Shown here one piece after another: positions 8,790-17,681 of a stretch of DNA of 62,622 nt. Under the pieces are notes generated by a model, which was given only the letters and a program-made list of their open reading frames with translations, did not search any database and was not told the DNA's origin. This stretch comes from a virus, in IMG/VR virus record IMGVR_UViG_3300043395_001957, positions 1-62,622 of that record; one strand, written 5' to 3'. The stretch's first letter is position 1, and each line of letters begins with the position of its first letter. Both the position numbers and the translations under genes were made by a program.

Positions 8790-10811
8790 TTATGGGCAAT
8801 TATAGAATGAACCAATAGTACCATTGAAATCAATGAATGATGCGTACTTACTATAATAGTAAGGGAATCCCCACTTCCAATAGCTATATCCACCATTAAA
8901 TGGAGTAGTTAGGCTTGAATCGGTAAACAATTGTGTTACTGCTGCTGGATTATTTGTAGCTGCATATACAACAGTTGGATAGTAATAAGTGTTACTACAA
9001 GCAGCAGTATCACTTCCCCATCCTGCATTACCAATTACATATGCGTAAGATGTAACAGGCGGAGTAATACCACCGACAGAGCCTGATAAACCTGTTCCTG
9101 CTATTCTAACTAATGGTGTTGAAGCAAATGTTGTTTTAACTTCAAACTTACCTTGTGAGAAGAAGTTTGTTGTATCAGTATAATATGTTTTACCATATTC
9201 TCTATTTGCTTCTTTACTGAATTGTTGAGAAAGATAGTCTTGGTCTAATGTATCACCAAAGTTAAGTTGATTCACAGCTAAGTTATTCGCTGGAATTACT
9301 TCTATCTTCTCATCTAAGTTTATGTATTTATTGAAATCTTTTACTTGTCCTTTTTTGTACCAATTATTAAATGTTTCAATTATGAACTCATTTGATTTGG
9401 TTTTATTAGGGTATATTACTAAGTTAAACTTCTTTTGTAAACCTGTAATGAAATCAATCTGCTTAATTCCATTTGTACCATACGGCATATTCGATGGAAT
9501 ATCTACAATCCTACCATCAGCAGCTTGGTTTACTTGCGTAATTTGTATATACGATTTCGTAGTATTATCAGGGTCCAGAGTTACAACTGGCTGTTGAGTT
9601 GGTGCTGCAAAATTAGGTCTTTGTCTTATTTGGAAATAATATGTACCTGCAGGAATGCCATACAATTTAAATTGTGTTTGTAATTCGTATGTTTGATTTA
9701 TACCACCCGTTCTGCTATTTTGTAATTGGTCAAAGAATATAATGTAAGATTGTATAGCAGTTAAACCATATGCAGTTGAACTACCTGTTTCTACCATTTG
9801 TATCTGCCACGTACCATTAGCACTAAAAGTACCAGGCATATTATTTACAGAACAACTTACATTCACATTTAGATTTAAAATACCTTCTAAATTTGTTTTT
9901 TGTTCTACTCTATATGCACCATTCTGATAAAATCCTTGCGGGTCTGATAATGTATTATACCAAGGTAAAGTAACAAAAGTATTTGATGGTAAAGTAATAT
10001 CAGTCATACCACTACCACTAATTGCACCTACCTTTATTTTACCATAGGTTTCCAAATCAACTTCGTTGAACTCTGGGTATTTTAGTGAATGGTTACAAAT
10101 CATATATACATCATTCATAAATGGTTCATTCATAAATGATGATGAGTATGTATATCCAGCTTCTTCAAAGATTGCATCTAATACTTTTTTAACTCTGATT
10201 GCAGGTTTAAAGTTTTGTACAGTTAGTGCACCATCGTTATCATTCATTCCAAATGTTTGGAAATCACCTTGTGCGTATTGATATCCCGTACCATAATCGG
10301 CAAGTGGATAAACTATATCACCATTGAAAAGATTACCATTCCAACTTGCTGAAATATTATCGTAAGATGCAGTATGGTTATACTTTTGTAGTGATGTTAA
10401 GTTTGTTAAATAATTTCTATTGATATCTCTACCAAAAGATGATAGAGTACCATATATTGTTACTTCATATGAATCGATAAATTTATTTGCTAATACATTC
10501 ACCTTATTCAGCTGAAGATATCCGTTTGACAAATATACTGAGTCAAAATCAAAGTAAGCTGGTACTTTAATATTTGTTGCGAATAAGAATGGATTATCAA
10601 TTGATATATCATACACATGCTCAAAGAAAGCATTATTTACCTTTGTACCTGGCAAAGTAATTTGACGAGTAAAATCAGATGGTAATACTCCTATATCAAA
10701 TAAACCTGTTACATTGTTAGATAACTGAATATCCTCATCTGCAAAAAGGTCCAATTGTTGCCCATTGGCTATTAATCGAAAGGTAAATCCTTGCGTTGAT
10801 ATAACTCCCAT
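8790..10811 (-). CDS. Tail/baseplate structural protein (A)
   Basis: A 673-residue protein homologous to 42798-44912 in B. The first ~170 residues are well conserved (VTGLFDIGVLPSDFTRQITL, FFEHVYDISI, NPFLFAT, GYLQLNKVNV, FIDSYEVTI). A middle part contains IPSNMPYGTNGIKQIDFITG and KKFNLVIYPNKTK, and a block at about 500-580 has NLAVNQLNFGDTLD and REYGKTYY. The C-terminal ~100 residues differ from B. The order next to connectors and fibres suggests a tail-tip or hub component; no enzymatic motif seen. It ends 2 bases before the next start. Confidence 0.7.
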   Translation of the reverse strand: MGVISTQGFTFRLIANGQQLDLFADEDIQLSNNVTGLFDIGVLPSDFTRQITLPGTKVNNAFFEHVYDISIDNPFLFATNIKVPAYFDFDSVYLSNGYLQLNKVNVLANKFIDSYEVTIYGTLSSFGRDINRNYLTNLTSLQKYNHTASYDNISASWNGNLFNGDIVYPLADYGTGYQYAQGDFQTFGMNDNDGALTVQNFKPAIRVKKVLDAIFEEAGYTYSSSFMNEPFMNDVYMICNHSLKYPEFNEVDLETYGKIKVGAISGSGMTDITLPSNTFVTLPWYNTLSDPQGFYQNGAYRVEQKTNLEGILNLNVNVSCSVNNMPGTFSANGTWQIQMVETGSSTAYGLTAIQSYIIFFDQLQNSRTGGINQTYELQTQFKLYGIPAGTYYFQIRQRPNFAAPTQQPVVTLDPDNTTKSYIQITQVNQAADGRIVDIPSNMPYGTNGIKQIDFITGLQKKFNLVIYPNKTKSNEFIIETFNNWYKKGQVKDFNKYINLDEKIEVIPANNLAVNQLNFGDTLDQDYLSQQFSKEANREYGKTYYTDTTNFFSQGKFEVKTTFASTPLVRIAGTGLSGSVGGITPPVTSYAYVIGNAGWGSDTAACSNTYYYPTVVYAATNNPAAVTQLFTDSSLTTPFNGGYSYWKWGFPYYYSKYASFIDFNGTIGSFYNCP

Positions 10812-10812
10812 A

Positions 10813-11982
10813 TTATAAAATTAATTTGTACGATTGACCAAAATTAAATTCAAATTGGTATTGTATTAATTTATCTACAACACCTGTTTTAAATGTCATA
10901 TTTTGTGTTGCTATTGTTACTGGTCTCACTATACCATTTGTATAATCTACCCAATATAATTCATCTGAAACTAATAATTGTTTTATAATATCATTCCAAT
11001 CTTCAGTTAACCAATTGGTATTTGCTGAAAGTGATTGTTTAGAATCTGATACATAGTTTAATACCGAACTATCGGTTGATTGATATGAGAACGAAGATGC
11101 TTCCCATGTACCAATTTGTGGAGAATATGTTCTCTTTTCAGTTTGGAAAGATTGTCTACTTACTTCGTTTAAATTAATATAATCGAATTGTCCGTATCGG
11201 TTTTTAAATGCTATTCTTTGGTTTGGATATTTTGTAGGACAATCTATTTCAAATCTAATACTATTTCCTAAAGGTGTAGAGCCACTAAATGCTTGGATAC
11301 TATACCACTCTAAAGAGTTTAGCGAGCCTGAATATGGAAATCCTGCATTAGATGGTGCTTGTGCATAATTTGAAATACACAAAGATGTTGTTGTAGCGTT
11401 TTGTGAAATATTTCGTGTAGATGAACCTAAATTTGAATTATATACTACTCTATTAGCAACGATACCTGCATCATTTGCAATATATACACCCATTGTACCA
11501 ACATCAGTTAACAATGTAGATTGTGTTACAGGTCCATCAGTCATCATAGGCCAGAATGGTGTTTTAGCTGATACCTGTTGTCCGATTGGTTCAGGGAATA
11601 TACCATACCCATCTAATGCTCTATAAGTGTTTGAACGAACGTGTGAGCCTGTTACATAAGAACTACCTGAAAGATATTGCCAATAGAAATCTACTGCATA
11701 ATACATTACATTTGAACTATTATCAATTCTCAAATCAGTTAGAGTTGAGTTTATAATTCTATTCAAATCAAATATACCAACAGTTGCAGTATTAGGAAAT
11801 TTAAGTATTGTATAATCAGCTACTGATGATGATTGAAATAATGTTCCCTGCCAATAATATAATTCGCCTACATATTGAAATGAAGCTGATGTATATGCTG
11901 GTGTATTCTCACTTACCGTAAATATAATCGGTGATTGAGCCAATGAGCAGGATGCAGGAGTTTGTGTTATAGATAAAGCCAT
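10813..11982 (-). CDS. Minor tail protein, unknown family (A)
   Basis: A 389-residue protein homologous to 44912-46090 in B. Both begin MALSIxQTPA and share FDLNRIINSTLTDL, DFYWQYLSGS, ALDGYG-F-EPIGQ, FWP-MTDGP, the KNRYGQFD block and GVVDK-IQY-F-FN-GQ-YKLI at the C-terminus. The middle, around residues 160-230, is variable. It sits between the tail-completion proteins and the hub-like protein, which suggests a distal tail component. A GGTTAAATA element lies upstream. Confidence 0.65.
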   Translation of the reverse strand: MALSITQTPASCSLAQSPIIFTVSENTPAYTSASFQYVGELYYWQGTLFQSSSVADYTILKFPNTATVGIFDLNRIINSTLTDLRIDNSSNVMYYAVDFYWQYLSGSSYVTGSHVRSNTYRALDGYGIFPEPIGQQVSAKTPFWPMMTDGPVTQSTLLTDVGTMGVYIANDAGIVANRVVYNSNLGSSTRNISQNATTTSLCISNYAQAPSNAGFPYSGSLNSLEWYSIQAFSGSTPLGNSIRFEIDCPTKYPNQRIAFKNRYGQFDYINLNEVSRQSFQTEKRTYSPQIGTWEASSFSYQSTDSSVLNYVSDSKQSLSANTNWLTEDWNDIIKQLLVSDELYWVDYTNGIVRPVTIATQNMTFKTGVVDKLIQYQFEFNFGQSYKLIL

Positions 11983-11999
11983 TCGATTAAATCTTTATT

Positions 12000-12008
12000 T
12001 ATTTAACC
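12000..12008 (-). promoter_or_regulatory. GGTTAAATA element before the minor tail gene (A)
   Basis: The minus strand reads TGGTTAAATA 17 bases before the ATG, with TTAC 14 bases upstream of the TGG; the same arrangement occurs at 46108-46116 in B. Confidence 0.45.
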
Positions 12009-12034
12009 ATTCAAAATAAAAAAGTAAGTGATGG

Positions 12035-12442
12035 TTATGTTTTAGCTCTAACCGCTTCTCTTATTTCTTCAACAATTGCTTTACCAACTGCGTTTGTATA
12101 TGATTTTATTGCCTGTTTAACAGATGAATCTTTATATGCTTTATCAGCATAATCGAAGTGTTGTGGATATCTCTTGCGTAGTTTTGCAGTCTTACCATTG
12201 CCACGTCCGAATGGTGTATTCCAATACTTACCATAAGTGGCGCCAGGAGGTGCAAAATAAAATGTAATAGTCGCATCACCATTTGTATCAAATTTAACCA
12301 TTCTATCAGGCGTATTGTACTGACGTATGGTATTACGAAGATTGCCCGTATCTCGTGGTGCAAGTTGAGAACCTACATTACGAATCGTTTTAGCAACATT
12401 CTTTAATGGTTGTTTTATTTGGGATATATTCTTAATAGCCAT
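12035..12442 (-). CDS. HK97 gp10-like tail completion protein (A)
   Basis: A basic protein of 135 residues from the ATG at 12442; a TTG two codons earlier is possible, but TAATG overlap with the upstream stop favours the ATG. It carries the APRDTGNLRNTI motif typical of gp10-like neck/tail completion proteins, then YFAPPGATYGKYWNTPFG, and a helical basic C-terminus (KAIVEEIREAVRAKT). It probably joins head and tail at the neck. It is nearly identical to 46143-46550 in the first 75 residues and diverges afterwards. Confidence 0.75.
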   Translation of the reverse strand: MAIKNISQIKQPLKNVAKTIRNVGSQLAPRDTGNLRNTIRQYNTPDRMVKFDTNGDATITFYFAPPGATYGKYWNTPFGRGNGKTAKLRKRYPQHFDYADKAYKDSSVKQAIKSYTNAVGKAIVEEIREAVRAKT

Positions 12443-12987
12443 TAGCAAACAGGATTAGGATATGAGCCTGATGGTAACAAATTAAATAGACAACGAGGTC
12501 TATCATTGTGTGTTACTAAAGTAAATGTAGCTACATGTCCTGCCAATCCATTGTTAAATCTATCCATAAATGGCTCACATACAATATCTCCATCGATATC
12601 AAATGCAGCTACTGAATATTGTGTAAAAGAAGTAAGGTCATTGATAATTGCCAAAGTGTTAGCAAGAATATCAACTGTATCATCAACTCCATAAAACGGA
12701 ATCGTTTGTTCATTATTCTTATTATTTGATTCGTTATCCTTATTCTTAATCTTATCAGCAATTACTAATTGTATTTCATGTCTAGTTGTCGAATCGGATA
12801 TAGTACTACTCATTATATTTACATTTCCTAATGGATACATAGGAAACTCTCTATCATCTACTTCCTGCAATTCACCAGTTGTTACTTTAGTAATAGATGG
12901 GTGATTTGTCATTATGGTTTCGAAATAATCTAAAGCATTGTAGTACAATGTATAGTTTACTCCTTGATTATATTGTAAGTAGCTCAT
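12442..12987 (-). CDS. Neck/tail terminator candidate (A)
   Basis: A 181-residue protein close to 46550-47119 in B (YNQGVNYTLYYNALDYFETIMTNHP, EVDDREFPMYPLGNVNI, HEIQLVIADKIKNKDNES, NDRPRCLFNLLPSGSYPNPVC). Size and position between adaptor and gp10-like protein fit a tail terminator or head-closure protein; this is inference from synteny. Its stop overlaps the next ATG. Confidence 0.6.
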   Translation of the reverse strand: MSYLQYNQGVNYTLYYNALDYFETIMTNHPSITKVTTGELQEVDDREFPMYPLGNVNIMSSTISDSTTRHEIQLVIADKIKNKDNESNNKNNEQTIPFYGVDDTVDILANTLAIINDLTSFTQYSVAAFDIDGDIVCEPFMDRFNNGLAGHVATFTLVTHNDRPRCLFNLLPSGSYPNPVC

Positions 12988-12993
12988 AATTTA

Positions 12994-13506
12994 TTATAAT
13001 TGAATTCCACCAAAGTACTGATTTGTTTGGTCTGGATAAATCTGTGTTTGGTTTCCAACTGATTGTAAGTATTGAGGAATTTCGTTTGAGTAAGATATCA
13101 AATAGTTTTGTAATCTCAACGCATAGTAGTCAGCATTGTTCTGAGCTTTCGCTAGAAGGTAATCTATCTCCGCTTTCGATGGAGCGACGCCTTGCTCACT
13201 CTGTTGCTTCACAGCACCATTTGATTTGAACTGAATAGAACTGAAAGGAATGTATTCCACACAACTATACCAAATAAGAGTTGGTTTAACGTGGTCTGTC
13301 ATCAAATCAGCATAATACCCTGTAAATGGAGTTTGAGTTTCTATTTGTAAACTTAAATAATCATACAATACAGTACCTAAAAGGTTTTTTAGATACTTTA
13401 CCTGTGCAGTTTGTATAAATGGTAATAAAGCATCTGCATCAATAGCACCCTGTAATGGGGTATTCTTAATGATATCGTTTCTCGTTATAAATAATGCGGT
13501 TGCCAT
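12994..13506 (-). CDS. Head-tail adaptor (connector) candidate (A)
   Basis: A 170-residue, mainly helical protein directly downstream of the portal gene, where gp6-like adaptors lie in siphoviruses. Conserved with B: LLPFI-TAQ-KYLKNLLGTVLYDYL, CVEYIPFSSIQFKSNGAVKQQSEQGVAP-KAEIDYL and QIYPDQTNQYF. I recognise it as the type common in Bacteroidota phages next to portals, without a proven activity. Confidence 0.65.
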   Translation of the reverse strand: MATALFITRNDIIKNTPLQGAIDADALLPFIQTAQVKYLKNLLGTVLYDYLSLQIETQTPFTGYYADLMTDHVKPTLIWYSCVEYIPFSSIQFKSNGAVKQQSEQGVAPSKAEIDYLLAKAQNNADYYALRLQNYLISYSNEIPQYLQSVGNQTQIYPDQTNQYFGGIQL

Positions 13507-13509
13507 ATC

Positions 13510-14811
13510 TTATATTTTTTCTGATGTATATTCTTTTCTAAAAAATGCTCCACTCAATCCATATTCAAATCTTTCAATTGGCTCATCACCTGCTATATCT
13601 TGTGGGTCTTCATCTGCTGAATCATCCGTAGTTGCAGGATTTATCATAGCATCGTTTGTATCATCTTCAACTTCATCTACAGTCTGACCTGTTTCTTCTG
13701 CTGTTTGTGAAAGAATTACTAATGGAGTTAATTGTTCAAAGTATAATTGTGCATCATCAATACCTCCACACATTAATGCGTAATCTAATGAGTTTAAAAT
13801 AAGGCTTTGAAATGGTGCTATTGTCATTGTTTGTAAGATAGAGAAAGCCGTTTTCATTTCTTCTGATTGAGAAGAGAATCCGTTATTTGCTGTTCTGATA
13901 CCAAATAAAAGGGGTGATGTAATTCTATGTGATACTAATATTCTATCTTGTGCGTATTCTGCAACATAACTAAACTTCTCATGTAGGTTATCTATTTGTA
14001 TTACATCGATTGTTGGTTTAGTTGCTGGGTCATCATTAAATGATAACATAAACTTACCTGCATTATTAGTGCCTGTAAACTTAGCGTATAAAAGGTCCTC
14101 AATAGTTTGTCTTTCTTCTGGCGCTGGAATACCACTATTCATATTCAGCATTACCATTGGTAAGAAACCATTTAAGATATTGTTTGTATGTAAGTTACTC
14201 AATTCACCTTCTACAATTGAATACTGAAATGATGAAATCCAATCAGGTAATGAGTAGTAATATAAATTAGGAGTATAATTCTTAATCCAAAGTATTTCCA
14301 TCTTTTCAGATGATGTTTCAAAAGCAGGAATCTTTTTCTTATCTCTTACTTTTCTCTGGTCATTCCAATCAGTACAATAATAGTAGTTTTGGATACGTGG
14401 ATTATCGTATATCTTTTCAGCTCTAAGAGTTTGAACTGGCACGTGATAAAACTTAATTATCTTCGTATGCTCAGCGTTCCAATAAACTTGGAATGCAGCA
14501 TTACCAAATAGTTTTAAATCGAATGCTGCTCTTTTAACATCTTCCTGTGGTAGGATTTTTTGCAACATTAGATTTACATCTTCTCTCTTTGAGTATAATC
14601 CTTTACCATAGATTAAATCTGCAATACCTTCTACACAAGCTGCATTGGTTGTTGAATGATTGTATGCAAGATTAACTGCATCAAAGAAATCATCGTGTCC
14701 GTGGATACCAAATGGAATCCATGCATATCGTGTTCTCGTATCTTCAGTAACAACTGGCAATGCATTGTTACCACTTACATTAAAAACCGATAAATTTACT
14801 TCTTTCTTCAT
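13510..14811 (-). CDS. Portal protein (A)
   Basis: A 433-residue protein homologous to 47654-48949. Portal-type features are an N-terminal block WIPFGIHGHDDFFDAVNLAYNHSTTNAACVEGIADLIYGKGL, a central part with KLFGNAAFQVYWN and FYHVPVQTLRAEKI, and a helical stretch AEYAQDRILVSHRITSPLLFGIRT-like near residue 290, followed by an acidic tail. The portal is the dodecameric DNA gate of the head. It lies between the tube/capsid block and the connectors, and the C-terminal ~60 residues are the variable part. Confidence 0.85.
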   Translation of the reverse strand: MKKEVNLSVFNVSGNNALPVVTEDTRTRYAWIPFGIHGHDDFFDAVNLAYNHSTTNAACVEGIADLIYGKGLYSKREDVNLMLQKILPQEDVKRAAFDLKLFGNAAFQVYWNAEHTKIIKFYHVPVQTLRAEKIYDNPRIQNYYYCTDWNDQRKVRDKKKIPAFETSSEKMEILWIKNYTPNLYYYSLPDWISSFQYSIVEGELSNLHTNNILNGFLPMVMLNMNSGIPAPEERQTIEDLLYAKFTGTNNAGKFMLSFNDDPATKPTIDVIQIDNLHEKFSYVAEYAQDRILVSHRITSPLLFGIRTANNGFSSQSEEMKTAFSILQTMTIAPFQSLILNSLDYALMCGGIDDAQLYFEQLTPLVILSQTAEETGQTVDEVEDDTNDAMINPATTDDSADEDPQDIAGDEPIERFEYGLSGAFFRKEYTSEKI

Positions 14812-14812
14812 A

Positions 14813-15175
14813 TTAGTTCATTATAATATATTCGTTAGAGCTATCCGCTGAGATTGAGCCACTATTAATAGGGATTTGGTTAATGTATTCAGGCTTAGAT
14901 ACTGATTGAGAACCAAATATTTGAATACTACCATTCCATAATTCAGTAGTTCCATTTGTCAATGTAGCTCTAAACTCTTGTCCTACATAAGCACCTACAA
15001 TACTTGCTGTAAATGAAACCATACTCTCACATGCATTATATGATGCAGATGCGATTGAAGCAGTTGAATTAGTTTGTGTCAACATATCCTGTAATGACAT
15101 TGTGAACGAATTAGATGGGCTCTGACTCGTTCTAATTGTGTATCCATTGCTGCCAGATATAAAATAAGTAAGCAT
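14813..15175 (-). CDS. Small virion protein upstream of the portal (A)
   Basis: A 120-residue protein homologous to the first ~125 residues of 48953-49453 in B (MLTYF-GG-N-YTIRT, QNMLTQ-like, CESMV, SQSV-KP-Y-NQIP). The B copy has a Thr-linker tail that this one lacks. No family recognised. A two-part YTAC-like/TGTTAAATA element precedes it, downstream of the tube terminator. Confidence 0.7.
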   Translation of the reverse strand: MLTYFISGSNGYTIRTSQSPSNSFTMSLQDMLTQTNSTASIASASYNACESMVSFTASIVGAYVGQEFRATLTNGTTELWNGSIQIFGSQSVSKPEYINQIPINSGSISADSSNEYIIMN

Positions 15176-15202
15176 TATCTCGTAATAGTTTATGTTCTTC
15201 TA

Positions 15203-15233
15203 TATTTAACACATATAAAAGTAAAAATAGTTG
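15203..15233 (-). promoter_or_regulatory. Bipartite late-type promoter candidate before the portal block (A)
   Basis: The minus strand reads CAAC, 18 bases, then TGTTAAATA, starting just after the terminator that ends the tube transcript. Unit B has TTAC-N18-TGTTAAATA at the same place. Position right behind a terminator is where a new promoter is needed. Confidence 0.55.
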
Positions 15234-15235
15234 GC

Positions 15236-15270
15236 AAATAAAAAACCCCACTCAATTAAGAGTAGGGTTT
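15236..15270 (-). terminator. Rho-independent terminator after capsid/tube genes (A)
   Basis: The minus strand forms a 10-11 bp stem AAACCCTACTC / GAGTGGGGTTT with one G-U pair and a TTAATT loop, followed by T6. It ends the transcript of the tail tube and capsid genes. Unit B has the same hairpin at 49507-49540. Confidence 0.9.
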
Positions 15271-15294
15271 AATATTTTTATAATGCTATACTGA

Positions 15295-15846
15295 TTAGCT
15301 ATTAGTTCCGTACACAACAGTCGGTGCTCCTGCACCTGTTAATGCTGCGAATGGATTAGTTTGAGTTGAACCGCTGATGAATGCTGCTGGTAATTTCTCC
15401 ATACCTGTGAATGTTACAGAATAACCATAAAGGTCTCCCATAGCTGCACCTGTCTGAATTGTTCCTGCGGTTACATCTGCACCTTCTTGCTCACCAACTA
15501 ACAATGCATCTCCGTTTGTAGTCCAAACAACGATTTGAGGTCTACCATAAGCCATAAGCTTTAATTGAGTAGTCATTTCGTTAGTCAATTTCTTCAAGTT
15601 CAATACTAATTCTTGGTTGAAGAATGTAGTACCATTATCTCTTGAGCTATTCACGGTTTCAGTATATGCACTTGTTCCTTTTAACTGATAGTAGTAAACT
15701 GTGCTACCAGAAGGAAATGCGGTTATTTCGCCGCTTCCGTTCTTAGTGAAAGACCCGGTAGTATAGTTTAAGAAGTACACTCCGGCTAAACCACCGATAC
15801 TATCTTTACATACTTCGTTTCTTCCAGCTGATAAATTACAAGCCAT
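15295..15846 (-). CDS. Major tail tube protein candidate (A)
   Basis: A 183-residue beta-rich protein almost identical to 49564-50112. The GDLYGYSVTFTGMEKLPAAF segment matches the GY-TFTG-EK-PA end typical of siphovirus tube proteins, and the N-terminal MACNLSAGRNEVCKDSIGG is fully conserved. It follows the capsid gene and is capped by a strong terminator, as expected for a protein made in many copies. A head decoration role is the alternative. Confidence 0.7.
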   Translation of the reverse strand: MACNLSAGRNEVCKDSIGGLAGVYFLNYTTGSFTKNGSGEITAFPSGSTVYYYQLKGTSAYTETVNSSRDNGTTFFNQELVLNLKKLTNEMTTQLKLMAYGRPQIVVWTTNGDALLVGEQEGADVTAGTIQTGAAMGDLYGYSVTFTGMEKLPAAFISGSTQTNPFAALTGAGAPTVVYGTNS

Positions 15847-15877
15847 ATTCTGTTAAGTTTAATTTGTTAGTTAATGA

Positions 15878-16852
15878 TTAATAAGCGCCGTAGTAAACGA
15901 TATCTTGTCCGATACCGAACTGAACACCTGCAGTGTATCTCATAATGATTCTGTAGTTTTGAGAACCATCTAAGTTAGCCATGTCTAACACTCTTACTTC
16001 GTTGTGGTCAGATAAAAGACCTGTACCGAAGAATAAGTTAGATTTTTGAGCTGCTACAATCTTAGAAGAACTCATACCTGGACACAATACGATTTCGATA
16101 CCATTGAAGTTGAATGGTTTTTCACCAACGTTCATTTGGTTATTCCATCCGTTTGCACCGATAGCACCACCTGCTAATGCTTGCTGATATGCTTTAGCTA
16201 CATCAGTAGAAACATACAACAATACATCTTCTTTACCATAAACTGTATCAGGAATAGTAGATACTACTGAATCCAATTTAGATAATACGTTTGCTGAAGT
16301 TACACTACCAGAGATGATTGCTGAAGAACCACCAGTGCTTCTTGCTGGCAATACTGCTGTTGCACCACCTGCTGCGATAGAAGCAGAGAATGCAGATTCG
16401 AATCCTAAGAACTGACCATTGATGTTAGTTCCTCTCCAAATAGATTGTTCAGTTGCTTCTGCTACTTTACCACCTACATAAGAGATTAAGAAATCGTTGA
16501 AGTTAGCAGGAATAGAATCAAATGCGCTATAGCCCAATTGTAAAGCTTCCCAGCTATCTACGAATTCTTGCTTACATAATTGTAAGTTAACTTGCAATTC
16601 TTTTGGTTCTAAGATTCTTTCAGATAATACAACACTACCTGAAGTTACGAAGTCGCAAGATGCGTCTTGTACGATACCATCAACCGCTACTTTTTGTAAA
16701 ACTTCTTTAAATTTTACATTTGGGTGAATGGTAATCAATTTGTTGTCAAGCGTTCTAGCTGACAAAAGCGCTGCAGCAATATACTGACCTGCGAATTCCC
16801 CCGCATAGGTTGTAGTAATTGTAGGCTGAGCGAAATTTTGTAATTTTTTCAT
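15878..16852 (-). CDS. Major capsid protein (A)
   Basis: A 324-residue protein, nearly identical to 50143-51108 (the first ~145 residues match exactly). It has the make-up of HK97-fold capsid proteins in Bacteroidota phages: an N-arm, a helical spine region (QLCKQEFVDSWEALQLGYSAF), a central KVAEATEQSIWRGTN segment, and a beta-rich C-terminal half ending GVQFGIGQDIVYYGAY. It is preceded by an acidic scaffold gene and followed by the tube gene. Differences between A and B are concentrated at residues 165-180, a likely surface loop. Confidence 0.85.
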   Translation of the reverse strand: MKKLQNFAQPTITTTYAGEFAGQYIAAALLSARTLDNKLITIHPNVKFKEVLQKVAVDGIVQDASCDFVTSGSVVLSERILEPKELQVNLQLCKQEFVDSWEALQLGYSAFDSIPANFNDFLISYVGGKVAEATEQSIWRGTNINGQFLGFESAFSASIAAGGATAVLPARSTGGSSAIISGSVTSANVLSKLDSVVSTIPDTVYGKEDVLLYVSTDVAKAYQQALAGGAIGANGWNNQMNVGEKPFNFNGIEIVLCPGMSSSKIVAAQKSNLFFGTGLLSDHNEVRVLDMANLDGSQNYRIIMRYTAGVQFGIGQDIVYYGAY

Positions 16853-16885
16853 TGTTACCTTTTTTAAAAGATTTTTTTAATAATT

Positions 16886-17623
16886 TTATTTATAAAGTTT
16901 AGATAAGAATCTGTCTTGCGTATTCGCAACTTTCTTACCGAATTTTACTTCTGATTTTTCTGAACTCATTTTAGTTTCAACAGGAGCTCCATCTAATTTA
17001 GGTAATTCCTCTTCGATATCTGCTTCTTTGTCTACTACTTCTTCTTTAACGGCTTCCATTGATTCAATCTTCTTAGCCATTTCTTCGATACGATAAGCCA
17101 TTTCTTCCATCTTCTTTTTCATATCACCTAATTCTATTTCGATTTCAGGTGCTTCATCTTCCATTGGCTCTCCATCAGTTTCAGGCATATTAGGGTCAAC
17201 TTCTTCAGTTACCTCTGCCATCATAGATGCAGGCTTTAATCCTTTATCATTTGATGCTGGAGAATCGATATCTTTTACTTTATTAGCTTCTTCTTCGATG
17301 TTAGATTGTGGAAGGTCTTTCACTTCAGCAGTTTCTGCATCAGCCATTTCAACTTCAACATTCTCTCTTTCAACGATTTTACCGTCTTTAGTGATAACTT
17401 TGATTAAGTTTTCTTCGCCTGATTCATCTTTCAATGCTAACTCATGCTCACCATCTGGAGCTGGAGTTTTAGTACCATCTTCTGATACTACGAACAAATC
17501 TTCACCTACATCGAAAGTAGCTGATTCTACGATTGTTCCGTCTTTTAATCTAGCATAAGTTAATTCTACTTCATCTTTTGTCAAAAGTGTAATTATCTTA
17601 TTTAGGACTTGTTTTGCGTTCAT
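16886..17623 (-). CDS. Head scaffolding protein candidate (A)
   Basis: A strongly acidic 245-residue protein right upstream of the capsid gene. The N-terminal ~100 residues look like a small beta domain (TYARLKDGTIVESATFDVGEDLFVV), and the rest is a Glu-rich coiled coil (MKKKMEEMAYRIEEMAKKIESMEA) with a basic end FLSKLYK. This fits a scaffold cleaved by the prohead protease. Unit B's copy at 51142-51906 keeps the ends and the EVKDLPQSNIEEEANKVKDI core while the Glu-rich part varies. Confidence 0.75.
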   Translation of the reverse strand: MNAKQVLNKIITLLTKDEVELTYARLKDGTIVESATFDVGEDLFVVSEDGTKTPAPDGEHELALKDESGEENLIKVITKDGKIVERENVEVEMADAETAEVKDLPQSNIEEEANKVKDIDSPASNDKGLKPASMMAEVTEEVDPNMPETDGEPMEDEAPEIEIELGDMKKKMEEMAYRIEEMAKKIESMEAVKEEVVDKEADIEEELPKLDGAPVETKMSSEKSEVKFGKKVANTQDRFLSKLYK

Positions 17624-17641
17624 AATGATTAATTATTTAAT

Positions 17642-17672
17642 TATTTAACATATATTGTTTGAAAAGTTGTAA
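17642..17672 (-). promoter_or_regulatory. Bipartite late-type promoter candidate before scaffold/capsid (A)
   Basis: TTAC, exactly 18 bases, then TGTTAAATA on the minus strand, 18 bases before the scaffold ATG. Unit B has the same layout at 51925-51955. The upstream half (AAAAAAAATTACAACTTT) is also conserved. Confidence 0.6.
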
Positions 17673-17681
17673 TTTTTTTTA

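Noticed and set aside
8789-8896. Upstream 36-codon extension of the LamG tail gene
   Set aside because: It overlaps the well-conserved upstream gene, has no counterpart in B, and the ATG at 8788 aligns with the B start.
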